A DNA stretch of 56,546 nucleotides from an uncultured Alistipes sp. (GTDB taxonomy: Bacteria; Bacteroidota; Bacteroidia; Bacteroidales; Rikenellaceae): NCBI GenBank assembly GCA_900544265.1, contig UQUQ01000015.1:1-56546 (forward strand), read 5' to 3'. The notes beneath the pieces were generated by a model. It saw only the letters and a list, made by a program, of their open reading frames with translations. It searched no databases and was not told the DNA's origin. The position numbers and the translations under genes are program-made. Each line of letters begins with the position of its first letter. The stretch's first letter is position 1. This document shows, one piece after another, positions 31,360-40,300 of the stretch.

Positions 31360-32582
31360 ACATACAGCAGAACAGCGTCAGCGAAAACAACTTCGAGCAG
31401 TGCATCAAGTGCACGATCTGCACGGTCTACTGCCCCGTGGCGGCCGCAAACCCGGACTATCCGGGGCCGAAGCAGGCGGGACCCGACGGCGAGCGTCTGC
31501 GGCTCAAGCAACCGGACTTCTACGACAACGCCCTGAAATACTGCATGAACTGCAAGCGCTGCGAGGTGGCCTGCCCCTCGAACGTGCGCATCGGCGACAT
31601 CATCCAGGCCGCCCGCATCAAGTACGGGCCGCAGCGCAACACCTCGCTGCGGAACTTCGTGCTGTCGAACACCGACCTGGTGGGTTCGCTCGCCACACCG
31701 TTCGCCCCGATCGTCAACTCGGCCGTGGCGCTCAAACCCGTGCGCTACGTGATGGACAAGGTGATGGCGATCGACCACCGGCGCGTCTTCCCCAAATACG
31801 CCCACGGGACCTTCACCTCGTGGTACCGCAAGCATGCGGCCGCCGCGCAGGCCGCCTACGCGAAGCAGGTGGCCTACTTCCACGGCTGCTACGTCAACTA
31901 CAACAACCCGCAGCTGGGCAAGGACCTGATCCGCATCATGAACGCCCTGGGCTACGGCGTGCAGCTGCTCGACAAGGAGAAGTGCTGCGGCGTGGCACTC
32001 ATCTCCAACGGGCTCTACAAGCAGGCGCGGCGCCAGGCCGAGACGAACCTCGCGTCGATCCGCCGGGCCGTGAGCGACCGCGGGCTGACGGTGCTGGCCA
32101 CCTCGTCGACCTGCACGTTCACGCTGCGCGACGAGTATCCGCACCTGCTCGAAATGAAGAACGACGACGTGCGCGACCGCGTCGAGCTGGCCACGCGCTA
32201 CCTCTACCGGCTCATCACGGAGCAGGGCGCACGGCTCCGCTTCCGCGAGGACGCCGCCCCGCTGCGCGTCGCCTACCACACGCCCTGCCACATGGAGAAG
32301 ATGGGCTGGGCCTACTACTCGATCGAACTGCTGCGGATGATCCCGGGCGTGGAGGTCACCGTGCTCGACTCGCAGTGCTGCGGCATCGCCGGCACCTACG
32401 GATTCAAGAAGGAGAACTACGCCACGTCGCAGGCCGTGGGCGAAGGGCTCTTCCGGCAGATCGAAGCCTCGGGCGCCGATCTGGTGGCCACGGACTGCGA
32501 GACCTGCAAGTGGCAGATCGAGATGTCGACGAGCAAACGGTGCGAGCATCCGCTGACGATCCTCGCCTCGCGCCTGGCCTGA
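31356..32582 (+). CDS. glpC: Anaerobic glycerol-3-phosphate dehydrogenase subunit C
   Basis: Iron-sulfur membrane-associated subunit, 408 residues, that hands electrons to the quinone pool. Two [4Fe-4S] motifs, [12 protein letters not shown] and [12 protein letters not shown], lie in the first 70 residues. Two CCG-type motifs follow, [11 protein letters not shown] and [11 protein letters not shown]. The N-terminus is the ATG at 31356, overlapping glpB. In anaerobes this complex usually feeds menaquinone and fumarate reductase. Confidence 0.96.
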   Translation: MNIQQNSVSENNFEQCIKCTICTVYCPVAAANPDYPGPKQAGPDGERLRLKQPDFYDNALKYCMNCKRCEVACPSNVRIGDIIQAARIKYGPQRNTSLRNFVLSNTDLVGSLATPFAPIVNSAVALKPVRYVMDKVMAIDHRRVFPKYAHGTFTSWYRKHAAAAQAAYAKQVAYFHGCYVNYNNPQLGKDLIRIMNALGYGVQLLDKEKCCGVALISNGLYKQARRQAETNLASIRRAVSDRGLTVLATSSTCTFTLRDEYPHLLEMKNDDVRDRVELATRYLYRLITEQGARLRFREDAAPLRVAYHTPCHMEKMGWAYYSIELLRMIPGVEVTVLDSQCCGIAGTYGFKKENYATSQAVGEGLFRQIEASGADLVATDCETCKWQIEMSTSKRCEHPLTILASRLA

Positions 32583-32632
32583 ACGGCACGACAAACGAAA
32601 AAAACCTGACAACCAATAAACCTAACCAGAAC

Positions 32633-34129
32633 ATGAAACAGTACATTCTCGCGCTTGACCAGGGAACGAGCAGCTCCCGCGCGATCGTCTTCGACGAAAA
32701 GGGCACGACGTGCGCCGTGGCACAGAAGGAGTTCCGTCAAATCTTCCCCAAATCGGGCTGGGTCGAGCACGACCCGCACGAGATCTGGTCGTCGCAGGCC
32801 TCGGTCATCGCCGAGGCGATCACGACGCTGGACATCAACGGACTGAATATCGCCGGCATCGGCATCACGAACCAGCGCGAAACGACCATCGTCTGGGATT
32901 CGGAGACCGAAGAGCCGATCTACAACGCCATCGTATGGCAGGACCGCCGCACGTCGGACTACTGCGACGAGCTGAAGAAGCAGGGCGTGACGGACATGAT
33001 CCGCCAGAAGACCGGTCTGATCATCGACGCCTACTTCAGCGCCACGAAGATCAAGTGGATCCTGGACAACGTGCCCGGCGCCCGCAAGCGCGCCGAGAAG
33101 GGCAAGCTGCTCTTCGGTACGGTCGACACGTGGCTCATCTGGCGCCTGACGCGCGGCGAGGTGCACGTGACGGACGTCAGCAACGCCTCGCGCACGATGC
33201 TCTTCAACATCAACACGCTCGAATGGGATCAGGAACTGCTCGATCTGTTCGGCATTCCGCGTTCGATGATGCCCGAGGTCAAGTCCTCGAGCGAGGTGTA
33301 CGGACACACCAAGACGACGATCTTCGCCCACAAGGTTCCCATCTCGGGCATCGCCGGCGACCAGCAGGCCGCCCTCTTCGGACAGATGTGCACCGAACCG
33401 GGCATGGTCAAGAACACCTACGGCACGGGCTGCTTCCTGCTGATGAACAGCGGCGAGAAACCCATCCTCTCGAAGAACAACCTCATCACGACCATCGCCT
33501 GGAAGATCGGCGACAAGGTCAACTACGCCCTCGAGGGCAGCATCTTCGTCGGCGGGTCGGTCGTACAGTGGCTGCGCGACGGGCTGCACGTCATCAACTC
33601 CTCGTCGGAGGTCGAGGCGCTGGCCTCGCAGGTGCCCGACACGGGCGGCGTCTACTTCGTCCCGGCACTGACGGGTCTGGGCGCCCCCTGGTGGGACCAG
33701 TACGCGCGCGGCACGATCATCGGCATCAGCCGCGGCACCACGACGGCCCACATCGCCCGTGCGGCACTCGAAGGCATCGCCTACCAGACGCTGGACATCA
33801 CGGCCGCCATGTCTCTCGACGCCGGCATCCCGCTCAAGGAACTGAAGGTCGACGGCGGCGCCTCGCGCAACAACCTCCTCATGCAGTTCCAGGCCGACAT
33901 CCTCGGCACGCGCGTCATCCGCCCGAAGGTGGTCGAGACCACGGCCATGGGTGCCGCCTACCTCGCGGGTCTGGCCGTCGGATACTGGTCGAGCATCGAC
34001 GAAATCCGCAAGCAGTGGCAGATCGACCGCGTCTTCGAGCCCTCGTGGGAGGAGGAGAAGGTTCTCCAGGCCAAGGAGGGCTGGCGCGACGCCGTGAAGC
34101 GCACGCTGAGCGACTACACCAAGCAATGA
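32633..34129 (+). CDS. glpK: Glycerol kinase
   Basis: Phosphorylates glycerol to glycerol-3-phosphate, the GlpABC substrate. 498 residues. [21 protein letters not shown] and [13 protein letters not shown] hold the ATP and glycerol contacts; WQDRRT, the FGGY motif region [22 protein letters not shown] and [20 protein letters not shown] complete the family pattern. A 50-base gap separates it from glpC, with no terminator, so it belongs to the same transcript. Confidence 0.98.
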   Translation: MKQYILALDQGTSSSRAIVFDEKGTTCAVAQKEFRQIFPKSGWVEHDPHEIWSSQASVIAEAITTLDINGLNIAGIGITNQRETTIVWDSETEEPIYNAIVWQDRRTSDYCDELKKQGVTDMIRQKTGLIIDAYFSATKIKWILDNVPGARKRAEKGKLLFGTVDTWLIWRLTRGEVHVTDVSNASRTMLFNINTLEWDQELLDLFGIPRSMMPEVKSSSEVYGHTKTTIFAHKVPISGIAGDQQAALFGQMCTEPGMVKNTYGTGCFLLMNSGEKPILSKNNLITTIAWKIGDKVNYALEGSIFVGGSVVQWLRDGLHVINSSSEVEALASQVPDTGGVYFVPALTGLGAPWWDQYARGTIIGISRGTTTAHIARAALEGIAYQTLDITAAMSLDAGIPLKELKVDGGASRNNLLMQFQADILGTRVIRPKVVETTAMGAAYLAGLAVGYWSSIDEIRKQWQIDRVFEPSWEEEKVLQAKEGWRDAVKRTLSDYTKQ

Positions 34130-34178
34130 GACACAACCACACCTGACAGCAACCTATAAACCTAAAACCCGTACTGAT

Positions 34179-34916
34179 ATGAATGAAGTGTTCGTAAAGT
34201 GCCTGTTCGAGTTCATCGGCACGGCCATTCTGATCCTCTTCGGCGACGGCGTCGTCGCATCGAACTGCCTGAAAAAGTCCAAGGGCGAAAACGGCGGCTG
34301 GGTCGTCATCACCATCGCGTGGGGTCTGGCCGTCATGCTGGGCGTCTTCATCGCCGGTCCCTACTCGGGTGCGCACCTCAATCCGGCCGTCACGCTGGGT
34401 CTGGCCGCTGCCGGCACCTTCAGCTGGAGTCTGGTCGTTCCCTACATCGTCTCGCAGATGCTCGGCGGCTTCGTCGGCGCCGTGCTCGTCTACGCCTTCT
34501 ACAAGGACCACTACGACGCCACGTCCGATCCGGCTGCCAAGCTGGGCACCTTCTGCACGATTCCGGCCATCCGCAACTACGGCCGCAACCTCTTCAGCGA
34601 GATCATCGGCACGTTCGTGCTCGTCTTCGTCATCCTCGCGCTCGCCACGCGCGGCAACACCCCCGAACTGGGCATGGGAGCCATCGGCGCCTTCCCCGTC
34701 TCGATGCTGATCATCGCGCTGGGCATGTCGCTCGGCGGTACGACGGGTTACGCCATCAACCCGGCCCGCGACCTCGCACCGCGCCTCGCACACGCCGTTC
34801 TTCCGATCAAGGGCAAGGGCTCGAGCGACTGGGCCTACTCGTGGGTGCCGGTCCTGGGACCGATCATCGGCGGCTTCCTCGCCGCGGCACTCTATTGTCT
34901 CGTCTACTGCTACTGA
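34179..34916 (+). CDS. glpF: Glycerol uptake facilitator (aquaglyceroporin)
   Basis: Inner-membrane channel of 245 residues with six membrane helices and two half-helices. The two channel motifs are HLNPAV and INPARDLAPR; the second, with the Asp after NPAR, is the glycerol-type signature rather than the water-only type. 49 bases after glpK. It supplies glycerol to GlpK. Confidence 0.97.
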   Translation: MNEVFVKCLFEFIGTAILILFGDGVVASNCLKKSKGENGGWVVITIAWGLAVMLGVFIAGPYSGAHLNPAVTLGLAAAGTFSWSLVVPYIVSQMLGGFVGAVLVYAFYKDHYDATSDPAAKLGTFCTIPAIRNYGRNLFSEIIGTFVLVFVILALATRGNTPELGMGAIGAFPVSMLIIALGMSLGGTTGYAINPARDLAPRLAHAVLPIKGKGSSDWAYSWVPVLGPIIGGFLAAALYCLVYCY

Positions 34917-34926
34917 TGCCACGGCC

Positions 34927-35667
34927 ATGAAACGGATCAAATACCTGATTGCGGGGGTATGCACCCTGCTCGCCACGGCATCCTTTGCCCAGCAGCTCCA
35001 CTTCAGCGGAACGCTCCAGAACATGCACCTGTGGCGCGGCCTTCAGGTCGCCGACGGCGGCGTACTGGCAGCCGACCTGAATGTCGGCTTCCTCGACGAC
35101 GGACTCAAGGTCGGTCTGTGGGGAGGATCCGACTTCACGGGCGACTACAAGGAGTTCGACTACTACCTCTCCTACTCGCGGGCGGGCTTCACTGTCGCCG
35201 TGTGGGACATCTTCAACTTCTCGCCCGAGCTGCCCTTCAGCAAGGACATCTTCAACTACAACAAGTATTCGACGACCCACTTCCTCGACCTGAGCGTGGC
35301 CTACGATTTCGACGTGAAGCTGCAGGTGCCCCTGCGGCTCTACTGGGCGACGATCTTCGCCGGGCGCGACCTGAACGTGACGGGCGACAACCGCTACTCG
35401 ACCTACGTCTATGCCGAGTACAGCGTCTTCCGCGACGAGCTGTGGAAGGTCGACGTGGGACTGGGCGGCACCTTCGCCTTCAACCGCGACGATGCGGACG
35501 GCCATGCGAACTTCTACGGCCACGACGGCATCGACCAGATTTCGCTCAAGGCCACCTACAACCTCAAGCTGGGGCGGTTCGAGATGCCGGTCTTCGCCCA
35601 TGCGATGTGGAATCCCGATTCGCGGAACGGCTACCTGCAGGTGGGTATCAACCTCTTCGCCTTCTGA
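34927..35667 (+). CDS. Outer-membrane beta-barrel protein of the glp operon
   Basis: 246 residues with signal peptide MKRIKYLIAGVCTLLATASFAQ. The mature part is an alternation of short amphipathic strands (LHFSGTLQNMHLWRGLQVADGGVLAADLNVGFLDDGLKVGLWGG, YLSYSRAGFTVAVWD, YSTYVYAEYSVF, KVDVGLGGTFAF) and ends in Phe (VGINLFAF), the C-terminal signal of outer-membrane barrels. No named family was recognised with certainty. It lies ten bases after glpF and before the operon terminator. A porin or receptor for glycerol, glycerol-3-phosphate or a glycerophosphodiester is the natural inference. Confidence 0.85.
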   Translation: MKRIKYLIAGVCTLLATASFAQQLHFSGTLQNMHLWRGLQVADGGVLAADLNVGFLDDGLKVGLWGGSDFTGDYKEFDYYLSYSRAGFTVAVWDIFNFSPELPFSKDIFNYNKYSTTHFLDLSVAYDFDVKLQVPLRLYWATIFAGRDLNVTGDNRYSTYVYAEYSVFRDELWKVDVGLGGTFAFNRDDADGHANFYGHDGIDQISLKATYNLKLGRFEMPVFAHAMWNPDSRNGYLQVGINLFAF

Positions 35668-35706
35668 CCGGAGCTCGCTCCGTGAGGAACGCGGCACGCA
35701 ACACGC

Positions 35707-35744
35707 GGCTCCGCACCTTTCCGGGTGCGGGGCCGTGCCGTTTT
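35707..35744 (+). terminator. Terminator of the glp operon
   Basis: 11-base stem GGCTCCGCACC (35707-35717) with GGTGCGGGGCC (35724-35734, one G-U pair), then GTGCCGTTTT. Confidence 0.8.
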
Positions 35745-35825
35745 CGAGCACCGGGCCGTCCTGCGCAGAGGACACCCGGCTCACAAAGCGGATACGGGAG
35801 ACAGAGCCCCGCCGGATACTGGTCG

Positions 35826-36725
35826 TTATTCGCAGATGCCCCGTCCGTAATCGGCCAGACAGGCCGAACAGGTCTTGCCGGTCTGCTGCTTGAAGAAGCG
35901 CATCAGGTGACTCGGGTCCGAGAATCCGTATGTTTCGGAAAGCTCGCTGACACTGCGCCCCTCGAACAGCAGGTCGTTCTTTACAGCCTCCAGCAGCCGC
36001 TGTTTCAAAAGATGCACGGCCGTGACGCCGAACTGTTCGACGACGGCCCGGTTGAGCGTCACGCGGCTTACACGCATCATCGCGGCATACTCCTCGACGC
36101 GCTGCACGTCGCGGATATGCTCCTCGAGCAGGGCCTTGAAACGAAACGCATAGTTGTTGCGCGGCAGCGTCACGGGCAGTCCGTAGGCGGAGGCATAGTC
36201 GCGGTTGAGAGTCACCAACAGATAGTAGAGCACCGAAACGATCAGGTTGTAGCTGTCGGAGGTCGGGGCGCGGAGCTCCCCCTTGATTTTCTCAAGCAGC
36301 CGGAGGTATTCCGCAAAGGTCTCTGCAGAGGCGTCGAACCAGGGCGGCGTATCGCTCTGGTAACAGTAGAGCAGCCGGTAGACGAAGAACTTGTCGGAGA
36401 GGAACGTGCGCATGAAATCCTCGCGGAAGATCAGAAACGTGTAGTCGAGCTCCGCCTCGTCCACCAACCAGCGCTGCTGCTGGTGGGGCGAGAGGAGCAG
36501 TACCATGCCGTCATGCAGCTCGATGCGACGTCCGCCGAGCAGCAGCACGCCCCGGGCCCGGCTGAGGAAGAAGAACTCGAAGAAGTCGGTCCGGAAGAGT
36601 GGATTCTCGGTCAGTACGCCGCGAATCTCTTCGCTGCGACCCGTATTGATGTAGAAGCCGACGCCGCACTGGGTCTTGCTGAACGGCACGGTGACCAGCC
36701 GTCGGGGATTTGTCGTTGTCTTCAT
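35826..36725 (-). CDS. AraC-family transcriptional regulator
   Basis: 299-residue regulator. The N-terminal part looks like a cupin-type sensor (VLLLGGRRIELHDGMVLLLSPHQQQRW). The C-terminal two helix-turn-helix units are VEEYAAMMRVSRVTLNRAVVEQFG and VSELSETYGFSDPSHLMRFFKQQTGKT. The start is ATG at 36723-36725, just inside a -7 box (TATCTTTG, 36751-36758, minus). It is divergent from the radical-SAM pair (154 bases between starts) and convergent with the glp operon, so it could control either; the divergent pair is the better bet. Confidence 0.92.
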   Translation of the reverse strand: MKTTTNPRRLVTVPFSKTQCGVGFYINTGRSEEIRGVLTENPLFRTDFFEFFFLSRARGVLLLGGRRIELHDGMVLLLSPHQQQRWLVDEAELDYTFLIFREDFMRTFLSDKFFVYRLLYCYQSDTPPWFDASAETFAEYLRLLEKIKGELRAPTSDSYNLIVSVLYYLLVTLNRDYASAYGLPVTLPRNNYAFRFKALLEEHIRDVQRVEEYAAMMRVSRVTLNRAVVEQFGVTAVHLLKQRLLEAVKNDLLFEGRSVSELSETYGFSDPSHLMRFFKQQTGKTCSACLADYGRGICE

Positions 36726-36879
36726 CGTTCGTCTCCGGTTTACCCGGGGACAAAGATACGACATTCATTTATCAAAATGGCATACATCGACCTTTTTCGG
36801 GCATAGCTGCTCACAAAAAATCTTCGGACCTTTGTATCGGCTGATCCAAGTCACGGTTTTCCTTCAAAAAGAGCATGAC

Positions 36880-37557
36880 ATGAGTGTTTGCATCAAATCG
36901 CTGATCCGAAATCTGAATCTCGTCGTAGGTTGCAGCGTCGGGTGCGCCTACTGCTATGCGCGCAACAACTGCCGCCGTTTCCACATGACCGACGATTTTG
37001 CCGTTCCGGAGTACATGCCCCGCAAACTGCGCATCATGGACCGTCGCGACCCGCGGGTCTTTCTGATGACGGGCATGAGCGACCTCTCGGACTGGCGACC
37101 CGAATGGCTGGCGGAGGTCTTCGACCGCATGGCCCGCAACCCGCAGCATGCCTACCTCTATCTGACCAAACGGCCCGAACGGCTCGATCTCCAGACCGAC
37201 GACGACAACGTCTGGATGGGGGTCACCGTAACGTGCGAGGCAGAGAAGGGACGCATCGCCGCGCTGCGCCAGCACGCCCGGGCCCGTCACTACCACGTGA
37301 CCTTCGAGCCGCTCTTCGGCCCGATCGAAGGGCTCGACCTAAGGGGCGTAGAGTGGATCGTCGTCGGCACCGAGACCGGGCACCGCCGCGGCAAGGTCGA
37401 TGCCCGGCCCGAATGGGTGGCCGGCATTGTCGCCCAGGCCCGGGCGCAAGGAGTGGCGGTCTTCATGAAGGAGGATCTGCTGCCGATCCTGGGCGAGGAG
37501 GGCATGATCCAGGAGTTACCCGAAGCTTTCAAACAAAGAATATGGAACAGGAACTGA
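36880..37557 (+). CDS. Radical-SAM protein, 'mobile pair' protein A-like (DUF5131-type)
   Basis: 225-residue protein with an iron-sulfur motif Cys18-x3-Cys22-x2-Cys25 (CSVGCAYCYARNNCRRF). VFLMTGMSDLSDWRPEWLAEVFDRMARNPQHAYLYLTKRPERL and VWMGVTVTCEAEKGRIAAL are the DUF5131-like core. This fits the first member of the radical SAM 'mobile pair', whose reaction is not established to my knowledge. The start is the ATG at 36880. It overlaps the next gene by 16 bases, so the two are tightly coupled. An AraC regulator is divergent from it. Confidence 0.85.
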   Translation: MSVCIKSLIRNLNLVVGCSVGCAYCYARNNCRRFHMTDDFAVPEYMPRKLRIMDRRDPRVFLMTGMSDLSDWRPEWLAEVFDRMARNPQHAYLYLTKRPERLDLQTDDDNVWMGVTVTCEAEKGRIAALRQHARARHYHVTFEPLFGPIEGLDLRGVEWIVVGTETGHRRGKVDARPEWVAGIVAQARAQGVAVFMKEDLLPILGEEGMIQELPEAFKQRIWNRN

Positions 37558-38420
37558 TCAGAGACATCGACGTGCAGAGCGTCATGACCCGCTCGTCGCT
37601 GCCCGTGGGCGGCTATTCGGTCAACCCCTATGTGGGGTGTCCCCACGCCTGCAAGTATTGCTACGCCTCGTTCATGAAGCGTTTTACGGGCCACACCGAG
37701 CCCTGGGGATCGTTTCTCGACGTCAAGCACTGGAAACCCGTCGGCAATCCGCACCGCTTCGACGGGCAGCGGATCGTCATCGGCTCGGTGACCGACGGCT
37801 ACAACCCCTTCGAGGAGCAGTTCCGGCGCACGCGCCATCTGCTTGAGGAACTGCGCGGCACGACGGCCGAGATCATGATCTGCACGAAGTCGGACCTCGT
37901 GCTGCGCGACCTGGACCTGCTGCGCGAATTTCCGCGCATGACGGTTTCGTGGTCGGTCAACACGCTCGACGAGACGTTCCGTGCCGACATGGACCGCGCG
38001 GTGAGCATCGAGCGACGGCTCGAAGCCATGCAACGGGTCTACGAGGCGGGCATCCGCACCGTCTGCTTCGTCTCGCCCATCTTCCCGGGCATCACCGACC
38101 CGAAGGCGATCATCGAGCGGGTCCGGGAGTTCGCCGACCTCATCTGGCTCGAGAATCTCAATCTGCGCGGGCAGTTCAAGGCGACAATTCTGGCCTACAT
38201 CCGCGAAAAACACCCCAAACTGGTGCCTTTGTACGAGGAGATCTACAACCGCCGCCGGACGGAGTACTGGCAGGCGCTCGAGCACGAAATGGCCGCCTAT
38301 GCCGCCGCACACGGACTCCCCTACCGCGTGAACGACCTCCCCTACGGCCGCTCCGAAAAGGGAAAGCCCGTTCTGGTCAACTATTTCTATCACGAAAAAA
38401 TCCGGCTCAACAACCGCTGA
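37542..38420 (+). CDS. Radical-SAM protein, 'mobile pair' protein B-like (SplB-like)
   Basis: 292-residue radical-SAM protein. The cluster motif is Cys33-x3-Cys37-x2-Cys40 (GCPHACKYCYASF). The following RIVIGSVTDGYNPFEEQFRRTRHLLEEL and TKSDLVLRDLDLLREFPRMTVSWSVNTLDE are typical of the Rv2578c/SplB-like branch. It starts 16 bases inside pair protein A. Families of this type have been noted as two-gene units on mobile DNA, but the substrate is unknown. It may act on nucleic acid or a small molecule; the sequence does not decide. Confidence 0.85.
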   Translation: MEQELIRDIDVQSVMTRSSLPVGGYSVNPYVGCPHACKYCYASFMKRFTGHTEPWGSFLDVKHWKPVGNPHRFDGQRIVIGSVTDGYNPFEEQFRRTRHLLEELRGTTAEIMICTKSDLVLRDLDLLREFPRMTVSWSVNTLDETFRADMDRAVSIERRLEAMQRVYEAGIRTVCFVSPIFPGITDPKAIIERVREFADLIWLENLNLRGQFKATILAYIREKHPKLVPLYEEIYNRRRTEYWQALEHEMAAYAAAHGLPYRVNDLPYGRSEKGKPVLVNYFYHEKIRLNNR

Positions 38421-38462
38421 CAGGCGGCCATCCGGCCACGGACCGCACCGGAGAGGGGCGCA

Positions 38463-38515
38463 GGCGAAGCGCACTCGCAAGGGTCGCACTCTGCAAGGGT
38501 TGCGCCCTTCGCGCG
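38463..38515. repeat. Direct and inverted repeats between convergent genes
   Basis: CGCACTCGCAAGGGT and CGCACTCTGCAAGGGT follow each other, flanked by GCGAAGCGC and GCGCCCTTCGC, giving a large imperfect stem. It probably serves as a terminator for the radical-SAM pair and the hxlR gene, which converge here, though no clear T run is present. Confidence 0.6.
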
Positions 38516-38526
38516 ATAGAGAGAAG

Positions 38527-38880
38527 TTATCCGCGTTTGCGGTACTTGCGCTCGAAAAGCGCCGCATTGCGCGTTCCCCACGCAATCATCGCGTCGATGA
38601 TCGGCAGCAGCGAAGCCCCCAGCTCCGTCAGCGCATACTCCGAACGGGGCGGCAGTTCGGCATAGATGGTCTTGGCGACCAGGCCGTCCTCGACCAGCTC
38701 CCGGAGCTGAAGGTCCAGCACCCGCGGTGCGGCTTCGGGCAGCTGCCGGTGCAGTTCGCTCGGGCGCAGCGCCCCGTGGCGCAGCTCGTCCAGAATGCAG
38801 GACTTCCATTTCGAGTCCATCAGGCTCATGGTCAGCCGCAGTGGGCAATCCAGATCGACGGGTATCTTTCTTTCGTACAT
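38527..38880 (-). CDS. HxlR-family transcriptional regulator
   Basis: 117-residue winged-helix regulator. DCPLRLTMSLMDSKWKSCILDELRHGALRPSELHRQLPEAAPRVLDLQLRELVEDGLV is the helix-turn-helix, and EYALTELGASLLPIIDAMIAWG the typical C-terminal dimer helix. The start is ATG at 38878-38880, because the reading upstream covers the promoter region. Its -7 box TATCTTTG is at 38901-38908 (minus). It is divergent from a two-gene operon (NTF2-like and flavodoxin-like), the probable target. Confidence 0.92.
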   Translation of the reverse strand: MYERKIPVDLDCPLRLTMSLMDSKWKSCILDELRHGALRPSELHRQLPEAAPRVLDLQLRELVEDGLVAKTIYAELPPRSEYALTELGASLLPIIDAMIAWGTRNAALFERKYRKRG

Positions 38881-38930
38881 GGCTGTATGGTTTCTGCATG
38901 CAAAGATAGGGATAACCTCCGGATTCGGGG

Positions 38931-38973
38931 GTATACCGAATAAATTTTCAGTACCCGAATCATTTTTCGGTAC
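38931..38973. promoter_or_regulatory. Three operator half-sites in the hxlR divergent region
   Basis: GTATACCGAAT (38931-38941), GTACCCGAAT (38951-38960) and, inverted, TTCGGTAC (38966-38973). The last two form an inverted repeat. They sit between the two divergent promoters and fit binding of an HxlR dimer. Confidence 0.6.
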
Positions 38974-38996
38974 TTGCGCCGACGGACCCCGGATCG

Positions 38997-39004
38997 TAAT
39001 TTTG
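38997..39004 (+). promoter_or_regulatory. -7 box of the NTF2-like / flavodoxin operon
   Basis: TAATTTTG, full match to TAnnTTTG, 27 bases before the start codon. Confidence 0.65.
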
Positions 39005-39031
39005 CCCTCGAAAAACCAAAACCTTACAACC

Positions 39032-39415
39032 ATGAGAGCAAGCATCGAAGAGTACCGGGCCGTGGAAGAGGCGGCCCGCAAGTTCGTCCGGAGCGTGGCC
39101 GAGGGGAAGAGCAGCCACGCCCGGGAGTTGTTCATCGACGAGGCCGTGCTGTTCGGCTACCTGGACGGCAAACTCGAACACGGCAGCATCGAACAGTTCT
39201 ACCGCAACGTGGACAGCGTGGGAGCCGACGCCGGCTTCAGGGCCCGCATCGACGTGCTGGATGTCGAGGAGACGCTCGCCGTCGTGCGCGTGCTGGAGGA
39301 GAACTGGGGCGGACGCATCGACTTCACGGACTACCTGCTGCTGATGAAGATCGACGGCACGTGGCGCTGCGTGGCCAAGGCCTACAACCAGAATTCCGAT
39401 ACCATTCAAAAATAA
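39032..39415 (+). CDS. NTF2-like (SnoaL-type) protein
   Basis: 127-residue cone-fold protein resembling the nuclear-transport-factor-2 / putative lumazine-binding group: VEEAARKFVRSVAEGKSSHARELFIDEAVLFGYLDGKLEHGSIEQFYRNVDSV, then a beta sheet ending LMKIDGTWRCVAKAYNQ. Some such proteins are enzymes and others bind small ligands; the function is unknown here. Co-transcribed with the flavodoxin-like reductase six bases downstream and probably repressed by the divergent HxlR protein. Confidence 0.8.
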   Translation: MRASIEEYRAVEEAARKFVRSVAEGKSSHARELFIDEAVLFGYLDGKLEHGSIEQFYRNVDSVGADAGFRARIDVLDVEETLAVVRVLEENWGGRIDFTDYLLLMKIDGTWRCVAKAYNQNSDTIQK

Positions 39416-39421
39416 CACGCC

Positions 39422-39961
39422 ATGAAAATCACGGTTATCACGGGAAGCCCCCGCAAGCAGGGCAACAGTTTCGCCATGACGGACGCCTTCATCCGTTCGG
39501 CCGAGCAGCGCGGCCACACCGTGCAGCGCTTCGACGCCGCCTTTCTGAAGATCGGCGGGTGCCACGCCTGCATGACCTGCTACAAGACAGGCAAGGCCTG
39601 CTCGTTCGACGACGACTTCAACCGCATCACACCGGCCATCCTCGAATCGGATGCCGTCGTCTTCACGATGCCGGTCTACTGGTACTCGATTCCGGCACAG
39701 ATCAAGGGGGTCATCGACCGGCTCTTTTCGCTGGTGGTCGGCGGCAAACCGGTCGCCGGAAAGCGCTGCGCCCTGATCGCCTGCTGCGAAGAGGAGGACA
39801 TGACGGTGCTCGACGGCGTGCGGATTCCCATGGAGCGGACGGCGGCGCTGCTGAAATGGGAGATGGTCGGCGAGGTCCTCATTCCCGGAGTGCTCAACGA
39901 GAGCGACATCGACCGCACGGACGGCTGCCGGCAGGCCGCGGCCCTGGCCGAACGGTTCTGA
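39422..39961 (+). CDS. Flavodoxin-fold NAD(P)H-dependent FMN reductase
   Basis: 179-residue flavoprotein. MKITVITGSPRKQGNSFAMTDAFI is the FMN phosphate-binding loop of the iron-sulfur-flavoprotein/WrbA-like group. The segment GGCHACMTCYKTGKACSFDDDF has four cysteines (CxxCxxC then C) that may hold an iron-sulfur cluster or be redox-active. MPVYWYSIPAQIKGVIDRLFS contacts the isoalloxazine ring. Divergently regulated by HxlR, a pattern seen for electrophile-responsive reductases. Confidence 0.88.
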   Translation: MKITVITGSPRKQGNSFAMTDAFIRSAEQRGHTVQRFDAAFLKIGGCHACMTCYKTGKACSFDDDFNRITPAILESDAVVFTMPVYWYSIPAQIKGVIDRLFSLVVGGKPVAGKRCALIACCEEEDMTVLDGVRIPMERTAALLKWEMVGEVLIPGVLNESDIDRTDGCRQAAALAERF

Positions 39962-40300
39962 TTGCGGCAACCGTACAAGAATGAAGTGACTGACGACGGC
40001 CGGTGAGGGAACCTGCGATTCCCCACCGGCCGTCGCTCGTCCCGTCCCGCCCCGGGCTGCCGCCGTTCGGCACTGCACGGACCGCCGCAACGCCCCTTCA
40101 CCGCCCGGCAGCCATTCCCGATCCTCCGAAGGCAGCGACAACGACCCGATGCCGCACCGGCAGGGGCACCGGCCGCCGGCAGGCAGTTCATCCGACCATC
40201 CCGCCCGTTCATCCCGCATATCGGACACTTCGGCATTTTCTCCGCACGGCGATCCGCTCCGCCCGCTATCTTTGCAAGAAACCAAAGCCCGAAGTACACC
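39962..40300. other. Gene-free region before the metal RND gene
   Basis: Contains a GC hairpin at 39996-40033 (ACGGCCGGTG...CACCGGCCGT, no T run), probably the end of the flavodoxin transcript, and the -7 box TATCTTTG at 40267-40274, 26 bases before the RND start codon. Nothing else is recognised. Confidence 0.6.
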
